From NCBI RefSeq assembly GCF_007671725.1, contig NZ_VCNM01000002.1, positions 186,001-250,000 of the forward strand: 64,000 nt of DNA. Direction: 5' to 3'. The notes beneath the pieces are model-generated. The model had not been told where the DNA came from. It did no database searches and worked only from the letters and a program-made list of their open reading frames with translations. The DNA comes from Halorubrum depositum (GTDB lineage Archaea > Halobacteriota > Halobacteria > Halobacteriales > Haloferacaceae). Below, in pieces: positions 7,919 to 18,492 of this stretch (positions are counted from its first letter, which is position 1; every line of letters begins with the position of its first letter). The translations under genes and the position numbers were made by a program.

Positions 7919-9391
7919 TCAATCGTCGACGGTCTCGACGGACGCCTCCGGGCTGTCGTCGACGACCCCCTCCGTCCACGTCCCGCGCAGGAACCACGCC
8001 GCGCCGACCGCGAAGGAGGCCACGGCGGCCGTCGCGTACGCCCACCACAGCCCGACGACGCCCCAGTCGAGTCCGACGTAGCCGACCTCGACCGCGGGGA
8101 CGTCGACGGGACCGACCGCGACCCCGCCGAGCGTGACGCCGACCGCCCCGAACGCGAGCAGGGCGGCCAGCGGGATCCGGACGGCCCACCGGGAGAGGAG
8201 AGAGAGCGCCAGCGCGGCCTTGGTGTGTCCCGCCCCGCGGAACGCCCCCTGTATCACCATGAGCCCGCCGAAGAAGGCCCACGACAGCGCGATGACCCGG
8301 AGGAAGACGACCCCCTCCGCGACCGTCGCCGGGTCGTCGATGAAGACGCGCATCGCGACCGCCGGGAACAGCCAGACGGCGCCGCCGGCGGCGCCGAGGA
8401 GGGCCATGGTCCCCAGGGTGGCGACGCGGGTGACGGCGACGGCGCGGTCGGGCGTGTCGGCGCCGAGGTTCTGTCCGACGCCGGTCGCGGTCGCCTGCCC
8501 GACCGCGCCCGCGACCGACCAGGAGACGGACATGAGCCTGACGCCGATCCCGTACGCCGCGGTCGCGGCCGGGCCGAACCGCGCGACGAGCGCCGCCATG
8601 AAGACGGAGGCGAACGACCGCGCCCACCCGTCGAGCGTCGCCGGATACCCCACGTCGATCAGCTTCCGGAGGATCTCCGGGTTCGGGACGAGGTCGCGGA
8701 CGTACAGCTTCACCCCCCAGTCGCCGCGCAGCAGGATCCAGACGCCCGCCGCGGTCGCGAACAGGCGCGCGATCAGCGTCGCGATCGCGGCCCCGCGCGT
8801 CCCGAGCGCCGGGACCGGCCCCCACCCGAGGATGAAGACGGGGTCGATGACGATGTTGATCCCGGCCGAGATCCCGACCAGCCACATCGCGGTCGTCGTG
8901 TCGCCCGCGCCCTGCAGCGAGGCGCGGAACGCGAAGAAGAGGAACGTGAGCGGGAGCGTGAGGAGGATCACTTCGATGTACGCGAGCGACTCGACGAACA
9001 CCGCGTCTCGCGCGCCGATCCAGTAGAGCAGCCGGTGACGGGCCGCGAAGCCGACGACCGCGAGGGCGACGGAGACCGCGACCGCGAGCAGGACCGTCTG
9101 TCCCACGACCTCGTCGGCGCGCCGGTCGTTGCCGGCGCCGACGTGCTGGGAGACCAAGGCGATCGTCGCGGCCGTGAGCCCCATCGCGGTCGAGACGAAC
9201 AGCCACGAGAGCGGGAACATGAGCGAGACGGCGGCGACGGCCTCGGTGCTCACCCGTCCGACCCAGAACATGTCCGCGAGGTTGTACAGGGTCTGGAGGA
9301 GGTTCCCGAGCACCAGCGGCCACGCGAGGTCGAACAGCTTCGGCGAGATCGCTCCCGCCGTCATGTCGACCCGAGCGTCGTCGTTTCCCAC
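7919..9391 (-). CDS. MATE family efflux transporter
   Basis: 490 residues with about 12 membrane segments in two homologous halves. The first half begins FDLAWPLVLGNLLQTLYNLADMFWVG, typical of MATE (NorM/DinF-like) exporters, which move cationic drugs or metabolites out using a sodium or proton gradient. The start used here is a GTG at 9391. An in-frame ATG at 9364 is the alternative, but an AACGTTAGGG box about 30 bases upstream of 9391 favours the longer form. Confidence 0.9.
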   Translation of the reverse strand: MGNDDARVDMTAGAISPKLFDLAWPLVLGNLLQTLYNLADMFWVGRVSTEAVAAVSLMFPLSWLFVSTAMGLTAATIALVSQHVGAGNDRRADEVVGQTVLLAVAVSVALAVVGFAARHRLLYWIGARDAVFVESLAYIEVILLTLPLTFLFFAFRASLQGAGDTTTAMWLVGISAGINIVIDPVFILGWGPVPALGTRGAAIATLIARLFATAAGVWILLRGDWGVKLYVRDLVPNPEILRKLIDVGYPATLDGWARSFASVFMAALVARFGPAATAAYGIGVRLMSVSWSVAGAVGQATATGVGQNLGADTPDRAVAVTRVATLGTMALLGAAGGAVWLFPAVAMRVFIDDPATVAEGVVFLRVIALSWAFFGGLMVIQGAFRGAGHTKAALALSLLSRWAVRIPLAALLAFGAVGVTLGGVAVGPVDVPAVEVGYVGLDWGVVGLWWAYATAAVASFAVGAAWFLRGTWTEGVVDDSPEASVETVDD

Positions 9392-9649
9392 GAACTGTCC
9401 GATCGAACGGTCGCTCGCGCCCTAACGTTTCGGGAACCGGTCCGCGGTGCGGCTCGCGGTCCGGTGCGACAGTCGATTACCGCGCGTGACCGAGGTCGAT
9501 TCGAGCGGTCCGGCATCTCTCGGGCGAGACGACGGAGATCCGACCCGGAAAAGCGGAATCAGCGGCTTTCCGGCCCGGAGACCGGCGAATGGGAGTGGAT
9601 CGGCGCGCACACAACACTTATCACGGAGTCGGGAGTGGTCTCGGGTGCG

Positions 9650-9844
9650 ATGGCGACAGGCAAGGTCGACTTCTTCAACGACACCGGCGGCTACGGATTC
9701 ATCGAGACTGACGACGCTGACGAAGACGTGTTCTTCCACATGGAAGACGTCGGCGGCCCGGACCTCGAGGAAGGCCAGGAGGTAGAGTTCGAGATCGAGG
9801 AGGCGGACAAGGGTCCGCGCGCGACGAACCTCACTCGGCTGTAG
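9650..9844 (+). CDS. cspA: Cold-shock domain protein
   Basis: 64 residues, the full length of a single cold-shock domain. It has the RNP1-like GYGFIETDD and RNP2-like DVFFHMED motifs, so it should bind single-stranded nucleic acids. The ATG at 9650 follows a CACTTATC box near 9616-9623, consistent with a leaderless transcript. It is monocistronic and faces the convergent SDR gene. Confidence 0.95.
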   Translation: MATGKVDFFNDTGGYGFIETDDADEDVFFHMEDVGGPDLEEGQEVEFEIEEADKGPRATNLTRL

Positions 9845-9971
9845 CTCGCTCGGCCGTACCCGCGACCGGCGACGGCGGACAGCTCTCGAAACGCGTTCCG
9901 CGTATATCACACCGCGAGCGGCGTCTCCGGGGTTTCAATTCGCCCGGAGCGGCGGGGGTTTTCGGCCGAGG

Positions 9972-10922
9972 CTACAGCGGGAACTGCACGCTCGTCGCCT
10001 CCTCGGAGTACTCCCAGAGGCGGCGCGCGTCCGCGCGGTCGTAGGAGGCGTCGTTCGACCGTCCCACGGTCGGCGTCCCCCGCATGTTCATGAGGCCGCC
10101 CGGCTCGACGTAGGCGCCGCCGTCGACGTCGGCGGTCGCGGCGTACAGCATCGGCAGCGCGCCCGTCGCGGCGTCCTGCCCGAGGACCGCGTTCGCGGCC
10201 TTCATCCCGACCTTCATCAGGGGGTTCCCGCTCTCCTCCGCGGTGCGGTGCTGGAGGTTCGTCGCCGCGTAGCCCGGATGGCAGGCGACGCTCCGGACGC
10301 CGGAGACGTCGGCCGCGGCGAGGCGCCGCTGGAGCTCGTAGGCGAACAGCAGGTTCGCGAGCTTGCTCCGACCGTACGCCTTCCACTTCCCGTACGAGCG
10401 CTCCCAGTTGAGGTCCGAGAAGTCCATCTCGCCCTGCTCGTGGGCGCCCGACGATTGCGTGACGACGCGGGCCGCCCCGTCGATCCCCTCGGCGGCCTCC
10501 AGGAGCGGGAACAGGCGTCCCGTGAGCGCGAAGTGGCCGAGGTGGTTGACGCCGAACTGCGTCTCGAAGCCGTCCTCCGTCTCGCTGCGGGGGATCGCCA
10601 TCACCCCGGCGTTGTTACAGAGGGCGTCGACCGCGTCGTAGTCGGCGGCGAGCCCGTCGGCGAAGGCCGCCACCGAGTCGAGCGACGCGAGGTCGCACTC
10701 GCGGACGTCGAGGTCGAGTTCCTCGCGGTCGAGGGCGCTCTCGCGGCGGATCTCGGCGGCCGCGCGCTCGCCCCGATCCACGCTCCGGCACGCCATCACG
10801 ACGGTCGCGCCCCGCTCCGCGAACGCGCGGGTCCCCTCGTAGCCGAGCCCGCTGTTCGCCCCGGTGACGACGACCCTCTTTCCGTCCAGTCGCGGCATCT
10901 CGTCGGTCGTCCAGCCTGACAT
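9972..10922 (-). CDS. Short-chain dehydrogenase/reductase (retinol-dehydrogenase-like)
   Basis: 316 residues. The Rossmann motif TGANSGLG lies near residue 20, NNAGVM near residue 110, the catalytic Ser in VTQSSGAHEQ, and YGRSK (YxxxK) near residue 190. The HPGYAATNL block and length place it with the retinol dehydrogenase/protochlorophyllide-reductase-like SDRs that use NAD(P)H. The substrate is unknown. The start chosen is the ATG at 10922 just ahead of the Rossmann fold; a longer upstream reading lacks family sequence. Confidence 0.9.
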   Translation of the reverse strand: MSGWTTDEMPRLDGKRVVVTGANSGLGYEGTRAFAERGATVVMACRSVDRGERAAAEIRRESALDREELDLDVRECDLASLDSVAAFADGLAADYDAVDALCNNAGVMAIPRSETEDGFETQFGVNHLGHFALTGRLFPLLEAAEGIDGAARVVTQSSGAHEQGEMDFSDLNWERSYGKWKAYGRSKLANLLFAYELQRRLAAADVSGVRSVACHPGYAATNLQHRTAEESGNPLMKVGMKAANAVLGQDAATGALPMLYAATADVDGGAYVEPGGLMNMRGTPTVGRSNDASYDRADARRLWEYSEEATSVQFPL

Positions 10923-11091
10923 GCTCGGTGGAAGGGGCCTCACGGGGAGAAACCTGTTGACGGGGAGACCCGTCACCACGCCGGTCCGCACGCTCCCGAA
11001 CCCGCATCGAGACGGCGTCTGACGCCGGGATCCACTTTCACCGCGCCGGCGGTGCGTTTTTAGGTGCCTCGGTGGAAGGGAGGGGTACCGA

Positions 11092-13569
11092 ATGACGTCC
11101 TTCCAGTCGACGATCGGCGACGAGGAGGGGATCGCGGAGGAGCTGGCCGAGGGCCAGCGCGAGATCTCCATCGCCGAGTTCTTCGAGAAGAACAAGCACA
11201 TGCTCGGGTTCGACTCGGGCGCCCGCGGGCTCGTCACCGCCGTCAAGGAGGCGGTCGACAACGCCCTCGACGCGACCGAGGAGGCCGGCGTCCTCCCCGA
11301 CATCTACATCGAGATCGAGGAGGTGGGCGACTACTACCGGCTCGTCATCGAGGACAACGGGCCGGGCATCACGAAAGAGCAGCTCCCGAAGGTGTTCGGG
11401 AAGCTGCTGTACGGGTCGCGGTTTCACAAGCGCGAGCAGAATCGGGGACAGCAGGGGATCGGGATCTCCGCGGCGGTGCTGTACTCGCAGCTGACATCGG
11501 GCCAGCCCGCGAAGATCACCTCGCGTCCGAAGGGGCAGTCGCGGGCGCAGTACTTCGAGCTCATCATCGACACGGACACGAACGAGCCGGAGATCAAGGC
11601 GGACGAGGAGACGACGTGGGACCGCCCCCACGGTACTCGCATCGAGTTGGAGATGGAAGCGAACATGCGCGCGCGCAACCAGCTCCACGACTACGTGAAA
11701 CACACCGCGGTCGTCAACCCCCACGCCCGGATCGAGCTGCGAGAGCCGGGGCTCGACGAGCCGATGAAGTTCGAGCGCGCGACCGACGAGCTGCCGGCGG
11801 AGACGAAGGAGATCCGCCCGCACCCGCACGGGGTCGAGCTCGGCGCGCTGATCAAGATGCTGGAGGCGACCGAGTCGTACTCCGTCTCCGGGTTCCTCCA
11901 GGAGGAGTTCACGCGGGTCGGCAAGAAGACCGCGGACAGCGTCATCGACAACTTCCGTGACGTCTACTTCGGGCGCGAGCTCTCGTGGACGCCGCCGCGC
12001 GCGCACTCTGACCGCGACGTCGCGACCGCGGTCAGCGAGGCGGTCGCCAACAAGGGGAAGGCGGCGACGACCGCCTTCGCCGAGGGCGTCGCCGAGACGG
12101 TATCGGGCAACGACCGCCTCTCGCGCTCCGAGCTCGCGACGATCGTCGGGAACATCGCCGACAGTGTCGAGGACGACACCGGAAAGACGTTCGGCGGGAC
12201 CGTCCGCGAGAACGCCGTCGACGCGGCGTGGCGGGCGATCACCGGCGTCGACTCCGACGGCGAGCCGGTCGGGGCCGCCGCGGGAGACGCGGCCGGCGAC
12301 GACGAGGACGACGGGGGAGAGGCCGACTCCCCCCTCGTCGCCGACGCGTACGCGCTCGTCGACGAGGCGACCTCGACGCGGAAGGACGACGCCGCGGTGC
12401 GGGCGATGGCCGACGCGCTGACGCGCCGGTTCCTGAACCTCGACGCCGACGCCTTCCGGATCGCCCGCGACGACTTGGAGCGGCTCGTCGCCGACGCGGC
12501 GAACTTCGTCGCCGAGCAGCACGACGCCACGTTCGGCGAGACCGCCCGGGAGAACGTCGTCGAGGCGTTCTGGTCCCGAGCGCGAACCGTGCCCGACGAC
12601 CCGCCGAAGGTGAAGTCGATCGCCGCCGACCGCGACGCCGCGGCCGACCTGCTCGAGGCGATGCGGACGACGGACATCCTCGCGCCGCCGACGGACTGCC
12701 TCGCGCCGATCACGGCCGAGCTGGTCGAGGCGGGGCTCCGCAAGGAGTACGACGCCGACTTCTACGCGGCGGCGACCCGCGACGCCGAGGTCCACGGCGG
12801 CGACCCGTTCATCGTCGAGGCCGGCATCGCCTACGGCGGGGAGATCCCGGCGGAGGGGTCGGTGGAGCTCCTCCGGTTCGCGAACCGCGTCCCGCTCGTC
12901 TACCAGCGCGGCGCCTGCGCGACGACGGACGTGATCAAGTCGATCGGCTGGCGCAACTACGGGCTCGACCAGCCCGGCGGGTCGGGGATGCCGAACGGGC
13001 CGGCCGTCATCAGCATTCACGTCGCCTCCACGAACGTCCCGTTCACGAGCGAGTCGAAGGACGCGCTCGCGAACGTCCCCGCGATCGAAGACGAGATCGA
13101 GCTCGCCGTGCGCGAGGCCGCCCGGGAGCTGAAGTCGTTCCTCAACAAGCGGCGCTCGATGCAGCAGCGCCGCGAGAAGCAGGACGTGCTCGGGAAGATC
13201 CTCCCGGAGATGGCCGACAAGGTCTCTGAGGTGACGGGCCGGCCGCGCCCCGACATCGACGGCGCGCTGGCGCGGATCATGAACAACGTTAGCGTCGAGC
13301 GCGAGGTGTCCGACGGCACCGTGACGCTGGTCGTCGAGAACCACTCCGACGTGAACGAGCGGCTGGAGATCACCGACATCGTCTCGACCGAGCCGACCGA
13401 CCCCTCGGACGGGACGGTCGTCGACATGGACGGCGAGTGGTTCGTGCAGTGGAAGCCCGAGGTCCCCTCGGGCGACGAGCGGGAACTGACGTACGCGGTC
13501 GACGAGGACGCCGAGTTCGAGGTCAGCGTCGGCGGCGTCGAGACGGAGAAACTCACGGTGAACGCGTAA
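11092..13569 (+). CDS. top6B: DNA topoisomerase VI subunit B
   Basis: 825 residues. The GHKL ATPase motifs are clear: [10 protein letters not shown] (N box, near residue 50), [12 protein letters not shown] (G1) and [15 protein letters not shown] (G2), followed by the transducer domain. An acidic, alanine-rich insertion near residues 390-420 is a haloarchaeal trait. With subunit A it forms the type IIB topoisomerase that relaxes supercoils and decatenates DNA. A TTTTTAG box at 11057-11063 lies about 30 bases before the ATG, so the gene is likely leaderless. The subunit A gene starts at the next base after its stop. Confidence 0.97.
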   Translation: MTSFQSTIGDEEGIAEELAEGQREISIAEFFEKNKHMLGFDSGARGLVTAVKEAVDNALDATEEAGVLPDIYIEIEEVGDYYRLVIEDNGPGITKEQLPKVFGKLLYGSRFHKREQNRGQQGIGISAAVLYSQLTSGQPAKITSRPKGQSRAQYFELIIDTDTNEPEIKADEETTWDRPHGTRIELEMEANMRARNQLHDYVKHTAVVNPHARIELREPGLDEPMKFERATDELPAETKEIRPHPHGVELGALIKMLEATESYSVSGFLQEEFTRVGKKTADSVIDNFRDVYFGRELSWTPPRAHSDRDVATAVSEAVANKGKAATTAFAEGVAETVSGNDRLSRSELATIVGNIADSVEDDTGKTFGGTVRENAVDAAWRAITGVDSDGEPVGAAAGDAAGDDEDDGGEADSPLVADAYALVDEATSTRKDDAAVRAMADALTRRFLNLDADAFRIARDDLERLVADAANFVAEQHDATFGETARENVVEAFWSRARTVPDDPPKVKSIAADRDAAADLLEAMRTTDILAPPTDCLAPITAELVEAGLRKEYDADFYAAATRDAEVHGGDPFIVEAGIAYGGEIPAEGSVELLRFANRVPLVYQRGACATTDVIKSIGWRNYGLDQPGGSGMPNGPAVISIHVASTNVPFTSESKDALANVPAIEDEIELAVREAARELKSFLNKRRSMQQRREKQDVLGKILPEMADKVSEVTGRPRPDIDGALARIMNNVSVEREVSDGTVTLVVENHSDVNERLEITDIVSTEPTDPSDGTVVDMDGEWFVQWKPEVPSGDERELTYAVDEDAEFEVSVGGVETEKLTVNA

Positions 13570-14655
13570 ATGACGACAGACACAGACGCACGAGACGAGC
13601 TGATCGACCTGGCCGCCGACTTCTACGACCAGTTCGCGGGCGGCAAGATCCCGGAGCTTCAGCTGCCGACGCGGACGAAGAGCAACATCGAGTACGACAC
13701 GGAGAGCGGCGTGTGGACGTACGGCGACCGCACGTCGACCCGGAGCGCCAACTCAGTGCGCGGCGCCCGCAAGCTGCTGAAGGCGGCGTACACGATCGAG
13801 TTCCTCGCGAACCAGCTCGACGAGGGTCGCTCCTCGACGCTGCGGGAGCTGTACTACCTCTCCGAGTCGTGGGACAACGACGAGGCCCAGTTCAAGTCGC
13901 AGGACGAGTCCAACGACCTCGTGGAGGACTTAGAGATCGTCACGGGCGTCACCCGCGAAGACTTCCACATGCGCCCGGAGGAGTCGGGTGCCACCCTGAT
14001 GGGGCCGCTGGAGATCCGCGAGCAGACCCGGCGCGGCGAGCGCGAGATCCACTGTCAGGAGGACGTCGGCGAGGGCGGCTACCAGATCCCGAACAACCCG
14101 GATATGATCGAGTTCCTCGACGACGACATCGACTTCGCGCTCGCGGTGGAGACCGGCGGGATGCGCGACCGCCTCGTCGAGAACGGGTTCGACGAGGAGT
14201 ACGACTGCCTCGTCATCCACCTGAAGGGCCAGCCAGCGCGGGCGACCCGCCGGATCACGAAGCGCGTCCACGACGAACTGGACGTCCCCATCGCCGTCTT
14301 CGCCGACGGCGACCCGTGGTCCTACCGGATCTACGGCTCCGTGGCGTACGGCTCGATCAAGTCCGCGCACCTCTCGAAGTACCTCGCGACCCCGGAGGCG
14401 CAGTTCGTCGGGATCCAGCCCGAGGACATCGTCGAGTACGACCTCCCGGCCGACCCGCTCTCCGACTCGGACGTGAACGCCCTCGAATCCGAGCTGGAAG
14501 ACCCGCGCTTCCAGACGGACTACTGGGAAGAACAGATCGAGCTCCAGCTCGACATCGGGAAGAAGTCCGAACAGCAGTCGCTCGCGAGCCGCGGGCTCGA
14601 CTTCGTCACCGACACCTACCTCCCCGAGCGGCTCGGAGCGATGGGCGTTATCTGA
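13570..14655 (+). CDS. top6A: DNA topoisomerase VI subunit A (Spo11 homologue)
   Basis: 361 residues, normal length. The CAP-like domain has [11 protein letters not shown] with the active-site tyrosine pair near residue 95. The Toprim part has the acidic [15 protein letters not shown] segment, where the D-x-D binds metal. It makes the transient double-strand break for topoisomerase VI. It begins immediately after the stop of subunit B (TAA-ATG with no gap), a fixed operon arrangement in haloarchaea. Confidence 0.97.
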   Translation: MTTDTDARDELIDLAADFYDQFAGGKIPELQLPTRTKSNIEYDTESGVWTYGDRTSTRSANSVRGARKLLKAAYTIEFLANQLDEGRSSTLRELYYLSESWDNDEAQFKSQDESNDLVEDLEIVTGVTREDFHMRPEESGATLMGPLEIREQTRRGEREIHCQEDVGEGGYQIPNNPDMIEFLDDDIDFALAVETGGMRDRLVENGFDEEYDCLVIHLKGQPARATRRITKRVHDELDVPIAVFADGDPWSYRIYGSVAYGSIKSAHLSKYLATPEAQFVGIQPEDIVEYDLPADPLSDSDVNALESELEDPRFQTDYWEEQIELQLDIGKKSEQQSLASRGLDFVTDTYLPERLGAMGVI

Positions 14656-14665
14656 GCCCCGCCGG

Positions 14666-14911
14666 TCACTCCTCCGCGCGCTCCGCGTAGACGATCTCGT
14701 CGATCTCGCGGCGCTCGCCGTCGGCGTCGTCGTTCGCGTACTTGTAGACGACTCCCTCCGTCTCGTCCTCGGTCGCCCTGTGAGAGCCGTCGCACAGCGG
14801 TTTCGAGTCGGAGAGGCCGCACCGACAGACGTAGATCAGGTCGTCGTCGCCCATGTCGGACTCGTCGAGTATCGCCGGCCCCCGCTCCTCGTGGGTCACT
14901 TCGCGCGTCAT
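14666..14911 (-). CDS. CDGSH iron-sulfur domain protein
   Basis: 81 residues. The motif C-x-C-x2-S-x3-P-x-C-D-G-S-H is complete (CRCGLSDSKPLCDGSH, residues 29-44), giving the 3Cys-1His ligand set of a [2Fe-2S] mitoNEET-type cluster. The start is the ATG at 14911, which gives the compact domain; longer in-frame sequence upstream is not family-like. It converges with top6A, separated by 10 bases. The physiological partner is unknown. Confidence 0.93.
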   Translation of the reverse strand: MTREVTHEERGPAILDESDMGDDDLIYVCRCGLSDSKPLCDGSHRATEDETEGVVYKYANDDADGERREIDEIVYAERAEE

Positions 14912-15029
14912 ATGCGGGGATGGAATGGCGGCGGGATACGGCTTGTGGCCGCCCGCCTCCGCTCGATTGACTCCGTCCGGACGCGGGATCCGCCGCAACC
15001 CCCTTGCCCGTGGGGCGCCTACCGGGAGT

Positions 15030-15440
15030 ATGAGCGAGACCGACGACCCCGACCCGCGGGAGCTGACCGACGAGGAGTGGCGCGAGCGGCTCTCCGAGGA
15101 GGAGTACCGCGTGCTCCGCGAGAGCGGCACGGAGGCGAAGTTCTCGGGCGAGTACGTCGACCACCACCCCGACGACGGGGAGTACCGCTGTCGGGCCTGC
15201 GGGACCGTCCTCTTCGACGCCGAGACGAAGTACGAGTCCGGCTGCGGCTGGCCCGCCTTCTACGCCGCGGAGGAGGAGTCGGTGACGACGACGGTCGACA
15301 CGAGCCACGGGATGCGCCGCACCGAGGTCCGGTGTGCGAACTGCGACTCCCACCTCGGCCACGTGTTCGACGACGGCCCCGAGCCGACTGGCAAGCGGTT
15401 CTGTATCAACTCGGTCGCGATGGAGTACGGCGGGGAGTAG
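15030..15440 (+). CDS. msrB: Peptide-methionine (R)-S-oxide reductase
   Basis: 136 residues. Two CxxC zinc pairs are present (CRAC and CANC), with GCGWPAFYAA, SHLGHVFDDGPEPTGKRFCINS and the catalytic cysteine in RFCINS. It repairs R-methionine sulfoxide in proteins using thioredoxin-type reductant. The ATG at 15030 was chosen because the family sequence begins at about residue 10 from there. Confidence 0.96.
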   Translation: MSETDDPDPRELTDEEWRERLSEEEYRVLRESGTEAKFSGEYVDHHPDDGEYRCRACGTVLFDAETKYESGCGWPAFYAAEEESVTTTVDTSHGMRRTEVRCANCDSHLGHVFDDGPEPTGKRFCINSVAMEYGGE

Positions 15441-15459
15441 GCCGACGGCGAGCCGGCGC

Positions 15460-16614
15460 TCAGAACCCCTCGTCGAGCAGCTCGCGGGCGACGATGTTCT
15501 TCTGGATCTCGGTGGTTCCCTCGTAGATCTGGGTGATCTTCGCGTCGCGGTAGAGCCGCTCGACGTCGTGGTCGTTGACGAAGCCGGCGCCGCCGTGGAC
15601 CTGGACCGCCTCGTCGGCGACGTCGACGGCGACCCGCGACGCGAACTCCTTGGCCATCGACGCGAGAGCGGTCAGGTCTCCGGCCTCGTTGTCGACCGCC
15701 CACGCGGAGCGGTAGGTGAGCCAGCGGGCGGCCTCCGTGTTCGTGTGCATCTCCGCGAGCTTGTGTTTGATCGCCTGGAAGTCGCTGATCGGGCGGTCGA
15801 ACTGCTCGCGCTCCTGCGCGTACTCCAGCGCGCGCTCGGCCGCGCCGCGGGCGATCCCGACGCCCTGCGCGGCGACCGCGGTCCGGGTCTCGTCGAAGAA
15901 CTGCATGAGCTGTAAAAAGCCCATCCCGCGCTGGCCGATGAGGTTCTCCTCGGGTACCCGCACGTCGTCGAAGCGGAGCTCGGCGGTGTCGCTCGCGCGG
16001 ATGCCGAGCTTCCCGGTGATCTTGTCGCGGGTGAGCCCGTCGCGGTCGCCCTCGACGAGGATCTGCGAGTAGCCCGAGTAGCGGTCGTCGATCTCGGGGT
16101 CCGTCTCGCAGACGACGACGAAGTAGTCGGCGACGGTGCCGTTCGTGATCCACATCTTCGAGCCGTTGATCACCCACTCGTCGCCGTCCTTCTCCGCGCT
16201 AGTCGCGACCGACGTCACGTCCGAGCCCGCCTGCGGCTCCGAGATCGCCGACCCCATCACCGCGTCGCCGGCGGTCACCTCGGGGAGCACGCGCTCCTTC
16301 TGTTCGTCCGTGCCGAACTCCATCAGCGCCTCGGCGCCGAACCCGGCGCTGGAGACGCAGAGGCCGATCCCGGGGTCGGCCGCGAACAGCTCCTCGGTGA
16401 GGATCGCGTTCTCCAGCGAGGAGTAGCCGACGCCGCCGTACTCGACGGGGACGTGCGGCGCGAGCAGCCCCATCTCGGCGGCCTTCTCCATCACCTCGTG
16501 CGGGTACGCCTCGTCGACGTCGTACTCGGTCGCGACCGGTCGAATCTCCTCGTCCGCGAACTTCCGTACCTCCTCGCGCAGCTGTTTCTGCTCGTCCGTT
16601 AGCTGGAAATCCAT
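15460..16614 (-). CDS. Acyl-CoA dehydrogenase
   Basis: 384 residues, the standard length. Family signatures include AISEPQAGSDVTS near residue 130, KMWITNG and the C-terminal QVHGGAGFVNDHDVERLYRDAKITQIYEGT. It catalyses FAD-dependent alpha,beta-dehydrogenation of acyl-CoA esters; the glutamate in YEGT matches the catalytic base of short and medium-chain enzymes. The start is set at the ATG at 16614 (MDFQLTDEQ), six codons inside the longest frame, with a GTTATC box about 25 bases upstream. Confidence 0.95.
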   Translation of the reverse strand: MDFQLTDEQKQLREEVRKFADEEIRPVATEYDVDEAYPHEVMEKAAEMGLLAPHVPVEYGGVGYSSLENAILTEELFAADPGIGLCVSSAGFGAEALMEFGTDEQKERVLPEVTAGDAVMGSAISEPQAGSDVTSVATSAEKDGDEWVINGSKMWITNGTVADYFVVVCETDPEIDDRYSGYSQILVEGDRDGLTRDKITGKLGIRASDTAELRFDDVRVPEENLIGQRGMGFLQLMQFFDETRTAVAAQGVGIARGAAERALEYAQEREQFDRPISDFQAIKHKLAEMHTNTEAARWLTYRSAWAVDNEAGDLTALASMAKEFASRVAVDVADEAVQVHGGAGFVNDHDVERLYRDAKITQIYEGTTEIQKNIVARELLDEGF

Positions 16615-16735
16615 ATCGGAAGATCCGAACAAACCGTGATAACCGTTAGCGAACGTTGAGAAATTCGAGAGGAGTTGTTCGTTTACCGGTCCGTCGTCGA
16701 CGGCGGCCGCCGGGCGCGCCCCGTCGACGTCGGCC

Positions 16736-17875
16736 TCAGCGGTTCTCGACGAACGTCGCGATCCGGTCGGTCGCCTCCTTCAGCTCGTGCATCGAGGTCG
16801 CGTACGACACCCGGAGGTGGCCCTCGCCGCCCGCCCCGAAGACGGAGCCGGGGACGACCGCGACGCCCTGCGCCTCCAGCAGCTCCTCCGCGAACGCCTC
16901 GTCGTCGCCGCCGCAGTCGGGGAACGCGTAGAACGCGCCGCCGGGCTCGAACGTGTCGAGGCCCATCTCGTTGAACCGGGAGACGACGAGCCGCCGACGG
17001 CGGTTGTACTCGTTCACCATCTCCGTGACCTCGTCGTCGCAGCGGTCGAGCGCTTCGATCGCCGCGTACTGCGGCGTCGTCGGCGCCGACAGCATCGTGT
17101 ACTGGTGGATCCGGTTCATCGCGTCGATCGCATCGCTCGGTCCCAGGGCGTACCCGAGCCGGAGCCCGGTCATGGCGTACGCCTTCGAGAAGCCGTTGAC
17201 GACGACGGTCCGCTCGCGCATCCCCGGCCGCGTGGCGATCGAGGCGTGGTTGGTCCCGAAGGTGAGCGCGGCGTAAATCTCGTCGGCGATCACCCGGAGG
17301 TCGTTCTCGCGGCAGAAGGCGGCGACCTCGGCGTACTCCTCGTCGGTCATCGTCGCGCCCGTCGGGTTGTTCGGGTAACAGAGGACGAGGAGGTCGGCGG
17401 CGGCCGCGCCCGACGCCTCCAGCGCGCTCCGCGTGAGCGCGAAGTCGTCCTCGGCCCGCGTGGGGACCGTGAGCCGCTCGCCGCCCGCCAGCTCGATCCC
17501 GGGGCCGTACGAGATGTACGTCGGCTCGTGGACGGCGACCGTGTCGCCGGGGTCGACGAGCGCGCGGAAGGCCAGATCGACCGCCTCGCTCGCGCCGGTG
17601 GTCACGAGCACCTCCTCGGCCGGGTCGTACGACTGGTTGTAGCGCTCGTGGTGGGCCGCGATCCGCTCGCGGAGCGCGGCCATCCCGCGGTTCGACGTGT
17701 AGGAGGTCTTCCCGCGTTCGAGCGAGTCGATCGCGGCGGTTCGGGCCGCCCACGGCGCCGAGAAGTCCGGCTCGCCGACCCCGAGGGAGATCACGTCGTC
17801 GCGCGCCTCCGCGAGCTCGAAGAACTTCCGGATCCCCGACTCCGGGAGGTCGCTGGCGCGGTCCGAGAGCCTCAT
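16736..17875 (-). CDS. PLP-dependent class I/II aminotransferase
   Basis: 379 residues. The PLP lysine is in VNGFSKAYAMTGLRLGY, with YPNNPTGA and ADEIYAALTF upstream of it, as in aspartate/aromatic aminotransferases of fold type I. The substrate is not determined. Its ATG overlaps the end of the Lrp-type regulator gene by 4 bases, so the two form a coupled operon and the regulator may sense an amino acid made or used by this enzyme. Confidence 0.93.
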   Translation of the reverse strand: MRLSDRASDLPESGIRKFFELAEARDDVISLGVGEPDFSAPWAARTAAIDSLERGKTSYTSNRGMAALRERIAAHHERYNQSYDPAEEVLVTTGASEAVDLAFRALVDPGDTVAVHEPTYISYGPGIELAGGERLTVPTRAEDDFALTRSALEASGAAAADLLVLCYPNNPTGATMTDEEYAEVAAFCRENDLRVIADEIYAALTFGTNHASIATRPGMRERTVVVNGFSKAYAMTGLRLGYALGPSDAIDAMNRIHQYTMLSAPTTPQYAAIEALDRCDDEVTEMVNEYNRRRRLVVSRFNEMGLDTFEPGGAFYAFPDCGGDDEAFAEELLEAQGVAVVPGSVFGAGGEGHLRVSYATSMHELKEATDRIATFVENR

Positions 17876-18360
17876 GGCGAGACGGAGAGGCGGTCGTCGT
17901 CGTCGCCGTCCTCGAACCGCACGCCACCGTCCTTGTACGTCTCCATGATGTAGTGGGTCACCGTCTGGGTGACCTCCGGCATGGGCGCGACCTGCTCGGA
18001 GATGAACCGCGAGACGTCCTGCATCGTCTCGCCGAGCACCTCGACGGCGAAGTCGTAGTCGCCGGAGACGAGGTGGAGGGCGTCGACGGCCGGGAACTTC
18101 GCGATCCGGTCGGCGACCTCCTCGTAGCCCGTCTCACGGTCGAGTTCGACGTTGATCTCGACGACCGCGCGGATCTTCCCCTCGTCGACGCGGTCCCAGT
18201 CGATCACCGCCTGGTAGCCGTGAACCACGTTGTCCGCCTCCAGCGCCGCGATGGCCTCCGCTACCGCTTCCGCGTCGAGGCCCGTCTGGGCCGCGATGTC
18301 GTCGATGTCCTCGCGGGCGTTCCGCGCCAACACGTCGAGTACCTCGCGCTCGGCGTCCAT
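17872..18360 (-). CDS. Lrp/AsnC family transcriptional regulator
   Basis: 162 residues. An N-terminal winged helix-turn-helix (residues 1-50, with DIDDIAAQTGLDAEAVAEAIAA) is followed by the RAM/AsnC ligand-binding domain containing the LHLVSGDYDFAVEVLG block. It is the first gene of the pair with the aminotransferase. A CATAAACC box on the minus strand near 18382-18389 lies about 25 bases from the ATG. The C-terminal 20 residues are an acidic extension. Confidence 0.94.
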   Translation of the reverse strand: MDAEREVLDVLARNAREDIDDIAAQTGLDAEAVAEAIAALEADNVVHGYQAVIDWDRVDEGKIRAVVEINVELDRETGYEEVADRIAKFPAVDALHLVSGDYDFAVEVLGETMQDVSRFISEQVAPMPEVTQTVTHYIMETYKDGGVRFEDGDDDDRLSVSP

Positions 18361-18469
18361 AGGGTAAGATTACGCGGGGGCGGTTTATGAGTAGCGACGC
18401 GCGCAAGACGGGCGAGCGGTCGAACGACGACCCGACGTGGCGAGGGCCGAGTGCCCCGAACCCTTTTCA

Positions 18470-18487
18470 GTGATACCGCTGTATCAC
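18470..18487. promoter_or_regulatory. Inverted-repeat operator upstream of the RHH antitoxin
   Basis: GTGATAC (18470-18476) and GTATCAC (18481-18487) are a perfect 7-bp inverted repeat around CGCT, ending 5 bases before the antitoxin ATG. Type II antitoxins with RHH domains normally repress their own operon at such dyads. The site covers the segment between the expected TATA position and the start, so bound protein would block transcription. Autoregulation is inferred. Confidence 0.65.
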
Positions 18488-18492
18488 ACTAT